Under the pieces are notes generated by a model. That model was not told where the DNA came from, ran no database searches, and saw only the letters and a program-made list of their open reading frames with translations. Made by a program: the position numbers and the translations under genes. From positions 37,185 through 89,765 of the forward strand of contig CAJOFY010000011.1 of NCBI GenBank assembly GCA_905233945.1: 52,581 bases of DNA, in the 5' to 3' direction. Shown piece after piece: positions 31,905-39,904 of the stretch; within the stretch, counting starts at the first letter, position 1, and each line of letters opens with the position of its first letter. The DNA is from an uncultured bacterium. GTDB taxonomy: Bacteria; UBP6; UBA1177.

Positions 31905-32647
31905 TGCTCAGAACCGAGAATCTTACCGCCGGATACGGAGCTGGAACGATTCTCGAGGACATAACCTTCCAGATCGAAAAAGGGGAGCGTTTCATCGTTT
32001 TAGGCGAGTCAGGCTGCGGAAAATCGACTTTGATGAAGGCGATCGTCGGCTTGAACCCGCCAACAAGCGGAAAAATTTTTTTCCACGAGGAAGAAATAAT
32101 TCACCCGATGCCTGAAAATTCTGATTTCTATAAGAAAATCGGCATATTATACCAGAATTCCGCGCTTCTCAACTCGCTCACGCTGGAAGAAAACATAATG
32201 CTTCCGATAACGATGCACTATCCCGATTTTTCAAAGAAAACTGCGAAAGACATTGCTGATGAAAAACTTGCGATGGTCAATCTCTACAAAGACCGCGACA
32301 AGTTCCCCCAGGAGCTTTCAGGCGGTATGAAAAAGAGAGGAGCTCTGGCGAGAGCGCTCGTTCTTGACCCCGACATCATCTTTTTCGACGAGCCTCAGGC
32401 AGGTCTCGATCCTGTCACGGCACGTGATCTCGATATGCTTTTCATCAAGCTCAACGAGCAGCTGGGAACGACATATTTCATTGTAACCCACGAACTTCTT
32501 TCGATAAAAAGAACTGCCCAGAAAGTCCTCATGCTTGCCGACAAGCACGTTCTCTTCTCAGGCACATTCGACGGCGCAATGGCTTCGGAAATATTCAAAG
32601 TACAGCGCTTCTTCAATGTTGATAAATACAGCAAGAATCAGGCGTAA
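31904..32647 (+). CDS. ABC transporter ATP-binding protein, MlaF-like (247 aa)
   Basis: An ABC ATPase with Walker A GESGCGKST, Q-loop YQNSALLNSLT, signature LSGGMKKRGALARAL, Walker B IIFFDEPQAGLDPVT and H-loop VTHEL. The Q-loop and MKKR signature match the MlaF/Ttg2A group, which powers phospholipid transport between the two membranes. The start ATG at 31904 overlaps the pckA TAA (TAATG); an in-frame ATG at 31889 inside pckA would add five residues. No MlaE permease or MCE protein is adjacent, so this is an orphan ATPase here. Its partner must be elsewhere, or it serves another exporter. Confidence 0.87.
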   Translation: MLRTENLTAGYGAGTILEDITFQIEKGERFIVLGESGCGKSTLMKAIVGLNPPTSGKIFFHEEEIIHPMPENSDFYKKIGILYQNSALLNSLTLEENIMLPITMHYPDFSKKTAKDIADEKLAMVNLYKDRDKFPQELSGGMKKRGALARALVLDPDIIFFDEPQAGLDPVTARDLDMLFIKLNEQLGTTYFIVTHELLSIKRTAQKVLMLADKHVLFSGTFDGAMASEIFKVQRFFNVDKYSKNQA

Positions 32648-32655
32648 ATTAGAAA

Positions 32656-34233
32656 CTAAAATAGCAGAGCAGAACATCCGCTGAATTTTATTTCTTTTTT
32701 GCAGATATTGTGTGAATTACATACAAGTCCGGCGTTACATGTTCTATCAGAGTAACATTCACCGTGAAGTTCTCCCTGTTCAGGATTGGTATTTTCTGAA
32801 TCCTCTTTTTTGCTTGACTGGTCATCGCTGTCGGAGCTGTCTACCGTATCAGATTGATCGTCTGTATCGGCGCTGTCAGTGTCTGCGGTGTCGCTGCTAT
32901 CCGAAGAATCTGCAGTATCTGCCGGATCTGAGTCGGATGTGTCACCGGTATCGGGATTTTCCGGATCGGTATCTGCATCAGACCAGTTCTTTGCGGTGTC
33001 AACGCTGACGGCGAGAAAGTTGGTGTATATTTGATCCTGATTTACGCTGATTTTAAGGTTAAACATAGAGTCGCCTTTGTTGAATTCGCCGTAGAAAGGA
33101 CTGGCAGGACCTGTGTCAAACATAAGAATGTCGGCATCGATCGCGTATTCGAGCGGGTTTGTCGGATCTGTCGGGTTGCTTGGGTTTCCGACGCACCAGT
33201 AGTAGTAATTATAGTTATCATCCCAGCCGTAAACTGAAGAAATCGAGTTGAAAATTTCGGTATAATAAAAATGGTTAGAGTCCTCGTTCATATAATGGGA
33301 AGGGTTGCAGTCATTGTAAAGAGAGATGAAATTGTCAGGATTACTCTGACTGCTGATGTAGAGACCTTCAGGTTCATAGGTTGTAGTTGCAAGCCCGGGG
33401 TCACCTTCAAAAACGACGAGACCGAGCTTGATGATTGCTTCAGCAGGAAGTTCGAAGCCGCTGACATTGATTGTATTCGTCTGATTGTGGTATGCAGCAA
33501 GACCGTTGTAGAAGTAGATTTTCTTCGGGTTGATGTGTGCCGAAGTGTAGACGAAAGGCATAAACCAGCCGCCGACCAAGCCGCTTGTTGTGAGGTAGTT
33601 CTGGTGATTCGAGCACTCCATATTTCTTACATTGTAGTTACCGTAAAGAGCTTCACCGGGTTTCATACCTGCTGCTTCACCCATTGCGATGATTTCTTTC
33701 ATGAAGTCGGAAACTTCGACACGGTATGTGTAAACTCCCATGTCTCCGGTTTGTGAGCCCTGCATATTGAGAGCTTCGTATTCAAAGTTGCCTGTTGTAG
33801 TTGCCGCAAAGTTGCCCTGAAATGAAGCGGAGATTACCCTTGACAATGTTATTTCAGGATGTGATGCATTCTTGAAGTTAAGGGTTACTGAATTGTCAGT
33901 CAGACCGTTGAGATTGGCGGGGTCCTGAGTCGAAAGCCAAACAAGGAAAGCACGGTCAATTTCTGCGTCTTCGGGAATGTGCTTGGATGTCAAAGTGTAA
34001 GTCGAACCGAAATCCTGGTCAATGCATGTGTCAGCCTGCGGGTTTGATTCGCTGGTTGTAGCTTCTCCTGTGATACGGGCGACTAACGTCTTGTGCATGA
34101 TGAAGAAGTCCCAGTTTCCTTCCTCCCATTTGAGCAGTGTTCCGTCGGGAGCAATTGAAATGCCGTTTTGACCGATTACCGCGAACATGAAAAATGGAAG
34201 AAAAACTATAAAAATTACCAATAACTTTTTCAT
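32656..34233 (-). CDS. Large secreted protein with acidic C-terminal stalk (525 aa)
   Basis: A Sec signal peptide (MKKLLVIFIVFLPFFMFA) is not followed by a lipobox. Residues ~25-400 form a beta-rich, aromatic, Asn/Thr-rich secreted domain with few Cys and motifs such as DRAFLVWLSTQDPAN and YYYWCVGNPSN. I do not recognise it. Residues ~410-480 are an Asp/Ser/Thr stalk like those of the lipoproteins, but placed near the C-terminus. It is followed by a small Cys module (CYSDRTCNAGLVCNSHNIC) and a short SGCSALLF end. GGAGG precedes the ATG, 10 bases after the CsgG-like gene. It is the last gene of the HTH-led operon and the probable surface product. Confidence 0.7.
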   Translation of the reverse strand: MKKLLVIFIVFLPFFMFAVIGQNGISIAPDGTLLKWEEGNWDFFIMHKTLVARITGEATTSESNPQADTCIDQDFGSTYTLTSKHIPEDAEIDRAFLVWLSTQDPANLNGLTDNSVTLNFKNASHPEITLSRVISASFQGNFAATTTGNFEYEALNMQGSQTGDMGVYTYRVEVSDFMKEIIAMGEAAGMKPGEALYGNYNVRNMECSNHQNYLTTSGLVGGWFMPFVYTSAHINPKKIYFYNGLAAYHNQTNTINVSGFELPAEAIIKLGLVVFEGDPGLATTTYEPEGLYISSQSNPDNFISLYNDCNPSHYMNEDSNHFYYTEIFNSISSVYGWDDNYNYYYWCVGNPSNPTDPTNPLEYAIDADILMFDTGPASPFYGEFNKGDSMFNLKISVNQDQIYTNFLAVSVDTAKNWSDADTDPENPDTGDTSDSDPADTADSSDSSDTADTDSADTDDQSDTVDSSDSDDQSSKKEDSENTNPEQGELHGECYSDRTCNAGLVCNSHNICKKEIKFSGCSALLF

Positions 34234-34243
34234 CAGAAACCTC

Positions 34244-35272
34244 CTACCAGTTCAACGCGAATTGAAGTGTTCCGGCAGCAGGATTTGCACCGAATGAGAG
34301 GTTGTATTTTTGCTGCACCTCTTTTTCGCCTTTTAACTTGATGCTGTAAAGGACAACGCCTGTCGCAATCAGTGCGGCACCGACACCTGCAGTGACTCCG
34401 CCCACAATCATAAAGGTTTTCCGTTTATTGTCCGCGCGGTTCACTTGTTTGCGAAAATCGTCTTCGTGGTTTATGTCGCTTTCCAGATATTGTTGATAAT
34501 AATTAGCGCGTTTCTTTTTCCACTCGTTCATGGAGTAAAACGAAATTCCGCTGACAACTCCAGCAGCGACTCCCGCGACAAGAGTTGTTGTGGCGACTGC
34601 GATTCTCGTTTTTCTGCCCGCCTGGTTGAGTTCGTCTTTGAATTTCTGTTTTTCTTCCGCAGCTTTCTGCTGCTCTTCGGCTCTTTTTCTCTGTTCTTCT
34701 TCCGCTTTTATCTTTTCATTTTCTTCAGTTTTTTCTTCAAGATTTTCAGATTTGACAGGTTCCGGAGTACTTTCTGCTTCATCATTGTGTCTGATCTGCG
34801 TTTCCGCAATCAGTTCCGCTATTTTGTCGAGAGCCGAAACAAGTGATGTCTCCGATCCGTCAAAATTCTGCTTTGCTCCGATGACTGTCGCTTCTTTTGC
34901 AAGATCGATGAGTTCCGAAGTAATAACGTAAACGCCGCCTAAAGAGTTAATGGTCGTCCTTAGAATCGTGTCGGCTGAAAGTGCCTGCCCAAGCGGAATC
35001 TGGCAGTTTTTGTCGTTGCAGAGTTTGTATGATTCTTTTTTCATTTCGGCAATCATTACTTTTTCCTGACGCTCTTTCGCAATGACGATGAACTTGTTCG
35101 AGGCTACAAAAGCACTGCGGATGTATTCTGTTGCATCTGACAATGTTTTTTCGGACAAAGTTCCGCTTCTGTCTTCAAATTCCATGACGGCAAGTTTTAA
35201 TTTCTCGTCATTGTCGGCAAACAGATTCGCTGCCAAGATAAAAAAAAGAAAAAGCAGGCAGATTTTTTTCAT
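34244..35272 (-). CDS. CsgG/FlgO-like envelope protein with coiled coil and paired membrane segments (342 aa)
   Basis: A signal peptide ends near ANLFA. Residues ~25-160 look like the CsgG/FlgO N-terminal fold: KLAVMEFEDRSGTLSEKT, SDATEYIRSAFVASNKF, VIAKERQEKVM and ADTILRTTINSLGGVYVITSELID. Residues ~165-225 are a Glu/Lys/Gln coiled coil. Two hydrophobic segments (AVATTTLVAGVAAGVVSGI and FMIVGGVTAGVGAALIATGV) flank a charged spacer, then a beta-like tail ends LQFALNW. Such tails are familiar in deltaproteobacterial envelope proteins. It lacks the CsgG pore region, so a curli-type pore is not proven. GGAG precedes the ATG. Fourth gene of the operon. Confidence 0.72.
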   Translation of the reverse strand: MKKICLLFLFFILAANLFADNDEKLKLAVMEFEDRSGTLSEKTLSDATEYIRSAFVASNKFIVIAKERQEKVMIAEMKKESYKLCNDKNCQIPLGQALSADTILRTTINSLGGVYVITSELIDLAKEATVIGAKQNFDGSETSLVSALDKIAELIAETQIRHNDEAESTPEPVKSENLEEKTEENEKIKAEEEQRKRAEEQQKAAEEKQKFKDELNQAGRKTRIAVATTTLVAGVAAGVVSGISFYSMNEWKKKRANYYQQYLESDINHEDDFRKQVNRADNKRKTFMIVGGVTAGVGAALIATGVVLYSIKLKGEKEVQQKYNLSFGANPAAGTLQFALNW

Positions 35273-35296
35273 TTTTATCTCCGAAAAGGTTGCTGA

Positions 35297-35866
35297 TTAC
35301 CTTCTTACCGGCTTGATTTTGACTTTTCCGTCTTCGTAGTAGACATCAAACGAGAAGTTGTTTCCGAATTTTTCGCGGACATCGCCGATTTTTTTTGTCA
35401 GCATTTCGGTTACAGCGTCAAAACTGTATGAGCGGTTTGTGTATTTTTTGCTCAACTCTATGAATTTATTTGCAGTCTGGTCGATCATCGCGCTCATCGC
35501 GAATGCTTCGGCATCTTTTCTTTCAATCGAATTTGCAGCCGATTTCAGATCACTCAGATCGCTGCTTCCGGCACAGCCGAAGAATTTACAGCCCGGTTTT
35601 GCGCGTCCTTCTTCGATGTCGCGGACGCATCTTTCCCACTTCTGCCGGTAGGTGGTGAAGCGGTTGACCAGCTGCGTCGCCAGATTCTGCTCGACTAAAT
35701 TCTGTGAAGTTGCGGCGTTTCTCATCAGTAAGTTGACCTCTTTTTTCATGTTTTCAAGCGCCTGAAGCGGCGGGCGCTTTTCCTGCGCCGTGAAATACAT
35801 ATTGAAATCGTGGTCTAATTTTTCTATTTTTGTGATAAGTGTCGAAACGAATTCGCCGATCTGCAT
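35297..35866 (-). CDS. Hypothetical cytoplasmic helical protein (189 aa)
   Basis: No signal peptide or membrane segment. The protein is mostly helical (EKLDHDFNMYF, ALENMKKEVNLLM, LATQLVNRFTTYRQKWERCV) with three Cys in a short CVRD...GCKFFGC region near residues 80-100. A basic C-terminal strand ends KVKIKPVRR. I do not recognise the family. Its ATG overlaps the stop of the upstream lipoprotein gene (TAATG), so it is translationally coupled to it. Being cytoplasmic between two envelope proteins, it could be a chaperone or regulator, which is inference. Confidence 0.65.
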   Translation of the reverse strand: MQIGEFVSTLITKIEKLDHDFNMYFTAQEKRPPLQALENMKKEVNLLMRNAATSQNLVEQNLATQLVNRFTTYRQKWERCVRDIEEGRAKPGCKFFGCAGSSDLSDLKSAANSIERKDAEAFAMSAMIDQTANKFIELSKKYTNRSYSFDAVTEMLTKKIGDVREKFGNNFSFDVYYEDGKVKIKPVRR

Positions 35867-36726
35867 TATTTCTTTTTAGGAAGATTGAGATCTTCGATTT
35901 TGATGAGTTCAGCCTGAGTCGCAACTTTGACAGCGTTGACTTCCCACTGAAGTTTTCCTGTCCAGTTGCCGTCGATATCGCCTGCATCGTAGCCGGGGAT
36001 GATGATGTTTCTTTCTTCACCGGGCTGGATCGGGTAGATCTCTTCGATCTGGCGGGTGTAGATTACGAAGAAAGTCTTCTCGAAAAGGACTTTCTGTTCT
36101 GCATCATCCATGAATTTTACGAGAACGCCGACATAGCTGAGAGGTTTGTCGGTATTGTTTTTAACCGTTGCATCCATCATATACTGAGCCGTAGGACCGT
36201 CGCCGACTTCACCGTTGCGGAGGTTTTTGACTTCGATTTTATCTTTGTAAAGTTTAGCGGTCTCGATAAGTTCCGGATCAATAGGAATCTCGATGGAGTC
36301 GCGTTTCCGCTCTTCGAGAATCTGGTCGATTCTTTCCTGAAGTCTTACCTGCCACTTTCCGTTGTTTTTGCTTGCATAGTAAGTAATTTTTGCTTCGGGA
36401 AGTTTGTTGAAAGCGACTTTCTGACCGGTATATTCGGTTTCCATGATCGCTTTGTCGCCGGCTTCGTTGATTTTTATAGGTTTGTTCTTGAGGAACATCG
36501 CGTTGCCGGAAATGTTCTGTGCATCTTCGATGAATTTTTTCTGGCCGACAACTTCCTGTGATTCCTGATCAAGCATTTCCCAAGCTCTCGCGAAATTTTT
36601 TGCTTTGAGAAGTTCGACATAGGAGTCTATCGTTTTTTCCGCTTCGCCTTTTGCTCCGGCGCATGAAACTGCGAAAAAAGCAACGAAAAGAGAGAAAATC
36701 AAACCTGTGAACTGAAATTTTTTCAT
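35866..36726 (-). CDS. Lipoprotein with NTF2-like and FxLYD-like regions (286 aa)
   Basis: A lipoprotein signal ends in FFAVSC with Cys22. Residues ~30-150 resemble a DUF4878/NTF2-like domain (EKTIDSYVELLKAKNFARAWEML, VVGQKKFIEDA, YYASKNNGKWQVRL). Residues ~195-275 look like an FxLYD-type beta domain (YMMDATVKNNTDKPLSYVGV, KVLFEKTFFVIY, IQPGEERNIIIPG, WEVNAVKVA). There is no acidic stalk, unlike other lipoproteins here, so periplasmic anchoring is likely. GAGG precedes the ATG. Second gene of the HTH-led operon. Confidence 0.75.
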   Translation of the reverse strand: MKKFQFTGLIFSLFVAFFAVSCAGAKGEAEKTIDSYVELLKAKNFARAWEMLDQESQEVVGQKKFIEDAQNISGNAMFLKNKPIKINEAGDKAIMETEYTGQKVAFNKLPEAKITYYASKNNGKWQVRLQERIDQILEERKRDSIEIPIDPELIETAKLYKDKIEVKNLRNGEVGDGPTAQYMMDATVKNNTDKPLSYVGVLVKFMDDAEQKVLFEKTFFVIYTRQIEEIYPIQPGEERNIIIPGYDAGDIDGNWTGKLQWEVNAVKVATQAELIKIEDLNLPKKK

Positions 36727-36742
36727 TTTTTACCTCATTATT

Positions 36743-36955
36743 CTAGTTATTTTCAGGAAAAACTTCGTCTTTTTCGTCGAAGCTGAGACCTAAAGCCTCG
36801 ATAATTTTTCTTTTTGTCGAAAGGCGGCAGTCGTAGCCTTTTTCGATTCTGTCGAGAGTCACAAGTGAAATTTCGGCATCGCGGGCAAGCTCGGTTTTGC
36901 TTATGAGCTTTGCTTCCCTGAAAGTTTTTAAATTATTTATTTTTTCTTTTTCCAT
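36743..36955 (-). CDS. Small HTH (Xre/Cro-type) regulator (70 aa)
   Basis: A 70-residue helix-turn-helix protein with the pattern FREAKLISKTELARDAEISLVTLDRIEKG, the classic Cro/C1 recognition fold, followed by a third helix (TKRKIIEALGLSFDE). AGGAG precedes the ATG. It is the first gene behind a strong promoter at 36979-37006 and lies 16 bases before the lipoprotein gene, so it probably autoregulates the operon 36955 to 32656. Its short length leaves no ligand domain. Confidence 0.85.
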   Translation of the reverse strand: MEKEKINNLKTFREAKLISKTELARDAEISLVTLDRIEKGYDCRLSTKRKIIEALGLSFDEKDEVFPENN

Positions 36956-36978
36956 AATCTACTCCTAAAAAACGCAAA

Positions 36979-37006
36979 ATTTTAGTCCGAAAGCGATTCA
37001 AGTCAA
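36979..37006 (-). promoter_or_regulatory. Strong promoter of the HTH-led envelope operon
   Basis: On the minus strand TTGACT (37006-37001) and TAAAAT (36984-36979) are separated by 16 bases, ending 24 bases before the HTH start codon. This defines the operon's 5' end. Confidence 0.65.
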
Positions 37007-37041
37007 GTGTTTTTTGGGTTGTAAATCGTTTTTCGGGAACA

Positions 37042-38070
37042 TCAGTAGTATATTTTTCCTCTTTTTCCGTAAATAACTCTCGTCCCGTCTGCACCGGGAA
37101 GGTAAACGGCGTCCGCGAGGTCGTGGTCTGACGTGAGACGTGCGCCGTCGCCTGCAATTAAGTTCGGTCCGAGAACTATTTCGCTGCTATTCTCTATTTC
37201 ACAGTTGTTGCCGATTACTATCGGCGGTTCCTGCTTGATAGGGGGAAAGTTCAGCTTTTTGCCGAGTGCGACAAAAAAATCGTTGTTTTTCTCTTTTAAG
37301 TCTTCGTATTTTGTATGGTAATAATCGTTCAGAATGTCGGTTTCGTCGAAAAATTTCAGCGGAAGAGTCCGTAGAAGGTCAAACGAGCAGTCAAGATAAC
37401 CGTCGGGTGTTCCCATGTCCCACCAGTTTCCTTTGATATAAAAAGCGTTGAGGTTCCTTCTCGATTTTATTGCCCGTTTATAGACATAGCTTGTGATCGA
37501 AACGAAACAGCCTTTAGGAATAAATTCAAGGAGCTGCGGATTTATGACATGGATTCCGGTAAACATCGCGTTTCCTTCCGGAATTGTGTCGTATAATGAC
37601 TCGTTGAGCATTCTCACGATTTTGTTCCCGTCAACGCGGATAACCGAGCGCGGATCGTCCTGCGGTGCCGGAAGGATTCCCAAAGTCGCCAGCGCGTCCG
37701 AGTGATTGTGGCTTTCAATCATTTTGTCGAGGTCAAAATTGAAAATCGTATCGGAGTTGATGACGATGAAAGGCTCTTTTTTGACGAAAGGTTCCATTGA
37801 GGCGATCGCGCCGCCGGTTCCAAGAATCTCCTTTTCAGGCAGATACTCGATACTGACGCCGTATTTGCTTCCGTTTCCAAGCGCTTTTGCGATTTTTTCG
37901 CCGTGCGAGTGGAGGTTGATGTAAATTTCCTTGATTCCGTAATGTTTCAGAAAATAAATGTTGTATTCTATTGTCGGGCGGTTGAGAACCGGAATCAGCG
38001 GTTTGGGGATGTTGTCGGTAATAGGCGCTATTCTTGTGCCGAAACCGGCTGCTAAAATCAGTGCTTTCAC
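37042..38070 (-). CDS. Sugar-phosphate nucleotidyltransferase, MurU-like (342 aa)
   Basis: An NTP_transferase with ALILAAGFGTRIAPITDNIPKPL (nucleotide-binding signature), LGTGGAIAS, VINSDTIF (metal Asp) and NWWDMGTPDGYL. A C-terminal hexapeptide-like region follows (PIVIGNNCEIENSSEIVLGPNLIAG). Because it overlaps an AmgK-like kinase gene by four bases (GTGA), it is probably MurU: uridylylation of MurNAc-alpha-1-phosphate to UDP-MurNAc in the cell-wall recycling bypass. A mannose-1-phosphate guanylyltransferase is the main alternative. At 342 residues it is longer than Pseudomonas MurU because of the C-terminal extension. The GTG start follows GGAG. Confidence 0.8.
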   Translation of the reverse strand: MKALILAAGFGTRIAPITDNIPKPLIPVLNRPTIEYNIYFLKHYGIKEIYINLHSHGEKIAKALGNGSKYGVSIEYLPEKEILGTGGAIASMEPFVKKEPFIVINSDTIFNFDLDKMIESHNHSDALATLGILPAPQDDPRSVIRVDGNKIVRMLNESLYDTIPEGNAMFTGIHVINPQLLEFIPKGCFVSITSYVYKRAIKSRRNLNAFYIKGNWWDMGTPDGYLDCSFDLLRTLPLKFFDETDILNDYYHTKYEDLKEKNNDFFVALGKKLNFPPIKQEPPIVIGNNCEIENSSEIVLGPNLIAGDGARLTSDHDLADAVYLPGADGTRVIYGKRGKIYY

Positions 38071-39110
38071 TTTGCTCTCCCGTTGTCGAATTCAGGAATA
38101 TAGGGGGCCAGGAGCTCCAGAATTTTGTCAAGCTCAAGTTTCAGAAGTGCGTCCTTCACATAGCCGAGTGTCGGCAGAATGTACGGGACGAACCACTCTT
38201 TCCCTTTGACCTGATTGAGGTATACGAATCTGCCTGCGTCCTTCATTTTGCGCTGCAGAGTCTGGATGTAGAATGCGTGCTCGAACGATTCGTAGTCGTT
38301 GAAAAAGTATCTTGCGACATCGTTTGTATCCCAGAAATGATGAAGAAGAGAGTCGAGTTCTTCAGGCGAAAGTGTGATATATGAGTCGCGCAGCAGCGAA
38401 ACAAGGTCGTAGACAACCGGCGCCATCAGCGCATCCTGAAAGTCGATCAGATAGAGCGAGCCATCTTTTGACATGATGTTTTTTGACTGGAAATCCCTGT
38501 GCGAAAAAAAGTAGGGGAGATTTGCGAGCTCTTTTGCGATTTTCAGGCAGTGCTTTTCAAGTTTCGGCCACAGATTTTTGTAGGGAATGTGGTAAACCCT
38601 TTTTGCAATCATGTATTCGTAAAAATGGTAAAACTCGTCCATGAAAAGTTTTGTGGTGAAGCGTCTCTTGTCTGCCGGAGTGTTGAATGAAGTGCGGGTG
38701 TAAAGGCGTTTCTGAACGTCGGTCAGGAGGTCTTCGGCATCTTTGATGTATTTGAATTTGTGGCTGTTGTCGTTTTCGATAAGTTTGAAAAGGGTCGAAT
38801 CGCCGAGATCTTCGAGAAGCATCACTTTTTGTTCTGGAATAACTGCAAGGATTCCTGGCACTTTGATTCCTAAACCGGAAAGAAAATCCCTGATTGCCAT
38901 GAAGTCCGTGAACGAATCGCCGCGCCCGAATTCGCCGGGTTTGACGTTTGCGACCCTCATCATCAGAACGCTCTCTTTTTCAAAGGTGATTCTTACATAC
39001 GATCTTCCGGAAGCGTCACCGAAAAGCGGTTCCGCAAAGAAATCCAGAATCTTTCTTCCTTTGTAAATGTTGAGAAGCTGGTAAGCCAAAAAATTGGTTT
39101 CGTAGTTCAT
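38067..39110 (-). CDS. AmgK-like anomeric sugar kinase (347 aa)
   Basis: An aminoglycoside-phosphotransferase-fold kinase of the COG3178 group. The N-lobe shows FGDASGRSYVRI and LLEDLGDSTLF. The catalytic loop is SHRDFQSKNIM (Asp, Asn), and the metal motif IDFQDALMAPVVYDLVSLLRDSY is the strongest AmgK hallmark. AmgK phosphorylates MurNAc and GlcNAc at the anomeric carbon. It overlaps the gene on each side by four bases (ATGA from the membrane protein, GTGA into the MurU-like gene), so the three are one operon. Confidence 0.85.
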   Translation of the reverse strand: MNYETNFLAYQLLNIYKGRKILDFFAEPLFGDASGRSYVRITFEKESVLMMRVANVKPGEFGRGDSFTDFMAIRDFLSGLGIKVPGILAVIPEQKVMLLEDLGDSTLFKLIENDNSHKFKYIKDAEDLLTDVQKRLYTRTSFNTPADKRRFTTKLFMDEFYHFYEYMIAKRVYHIPYKNLWPKLEKHCLKIAKELANLPYFFSHRDFQSKNIMSKDGSLYLIDFQDALMAPVVYDLVSLLRDSYITLSPEELDSLLHHFWDTNDVARYFFNDYESFEHAFYIQTLQRKMKDAGRFVYLNQVKGKEWFVPYILPTLGYVKDALLKLELDKILELLAPYIPEFDNGRAK

Positions 39111-39721
39111 TGCTGTATCCCCAACTGATCATAAAATTCATAAATTACCGTGAAAAAATAAGGTGTTATCAACGCGCCTGCGATGAATCCTATCGGCATG
39201 AGAAGCTGTGCCAGAAAAAGTGCGAAAAACGCAGCTGCGTAAAAAACGAGCGAAAAAAGAAAGAGCGGAAACCGGTATCCGTTTCCTCTGCGCAGACTTT
39301 CAAACATCGCATCGGTCGCGAACTTTCCACCGTCTGCCGTTATGAAAAAAGTGAACATGAAGACGCTGAAAACTGCGATGGAAGGGATTATTGCGGCAAC
39401 AGCGCCAATCAGAAGAAGCGGAAAAAGGATGATTGAAACCATAAAACCGTTTTTCGCATAGTTCAGCAGAAGTTTGGGCGAAGAAAAAATCTCGTTTTTG
39501 AGCCCTTTTTCGGCGCATAGGACAGAATTTGCCAGGAGAATCATCAGAAAACCTTCGAGAAGGAGTGTCAGAATCACTCCTGCCGAAATGCTGAAATGGA
39601 AGAAAACCGGAGGAACGGCGATGGCCGCGCCCCATCCCGCAAGTTTCGTGAAATTTGATTTGTACTGAATCCACGCGTGTTCGAAAGCTCCAATAAAATC
39701 GAGCTTTTCTGTTTTCTGCAT
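39107..39721 (-). CDS. Hypothetical membrane protein preceding the AmgK-like gene (204 aa)
   Basis: A polytopic membrane protein with about five hydrophobic stretches (near residues 35-75, 100-130 and 155-200) and a charged cytoplasmic N-terminus. It shows the loose pattern of DUF975/GlpM-like hypothetical membrane proteins, but I cannot name a family. The ATG at 39721 is chosen because GGAGG lies just upstream. Its stop overlaps the kinase ATG. As first gene of the AmgK/MurU-like operon it might move cell-wall sugars or a lipid carrier, which is inference only. Confidence 0.65.
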   Translation of the reverse strand: MQKTEKLDFIGAFEHAWIQYKSNFTKLAGWGAAIAVPPVFFHFSISAGVILTLLLEGFLMILLANSVLCAEKGLKNEIFSSPKLLLNYAKNGFMVSIILFPLLLIGAVAAIIPSIAVFSVFMFTFFITADGGKFATDAMFESLRRGNGYRFPLFLFSLVFYAAAFFALFLAQLLMPIGFIAGALITPYFFTVIYEFYDQLGIQQ

Positions 39722-39832
39722 CTTATCCTCCGCAAAAATGCCGAACAGAAGCGACAAACAAAACAGAATATTTTAGTGATTTTTTTTCAGAATGAAAGTT
39801 TAACCTGATAATGCCTGCGGCGGCAACAAAAC

Positions 39833-39860
39833 TTGTTTTATTATAATATATATTTATAAT
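39833..39860 (+). promoter_or_regulatory. Sigma70-type promoter of the cyclase gene
   Basis: TTGTTT (39833-39838), a 16-base spacer and consensus TATAAT (39855-39860) lie 44 bases before the ATG at 39905. The 183-base intergenic region is otherwise empty of recognisable features. Confidence 0.55.
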
Positions 39861-39904
39861 CCGGCGGTAAAAATTTTTGTTCTATTTTTGTGCGGCAGGT
39901 AAAC

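Noticed and set aside
34244-35272. Full curli secretion system
   Set aside because: Only a CsgG/FlgO-like N-terminal region is seen. No CsgA repeats, CsgE or CsgF genes are present, and the pore-forming part is not recognisable.
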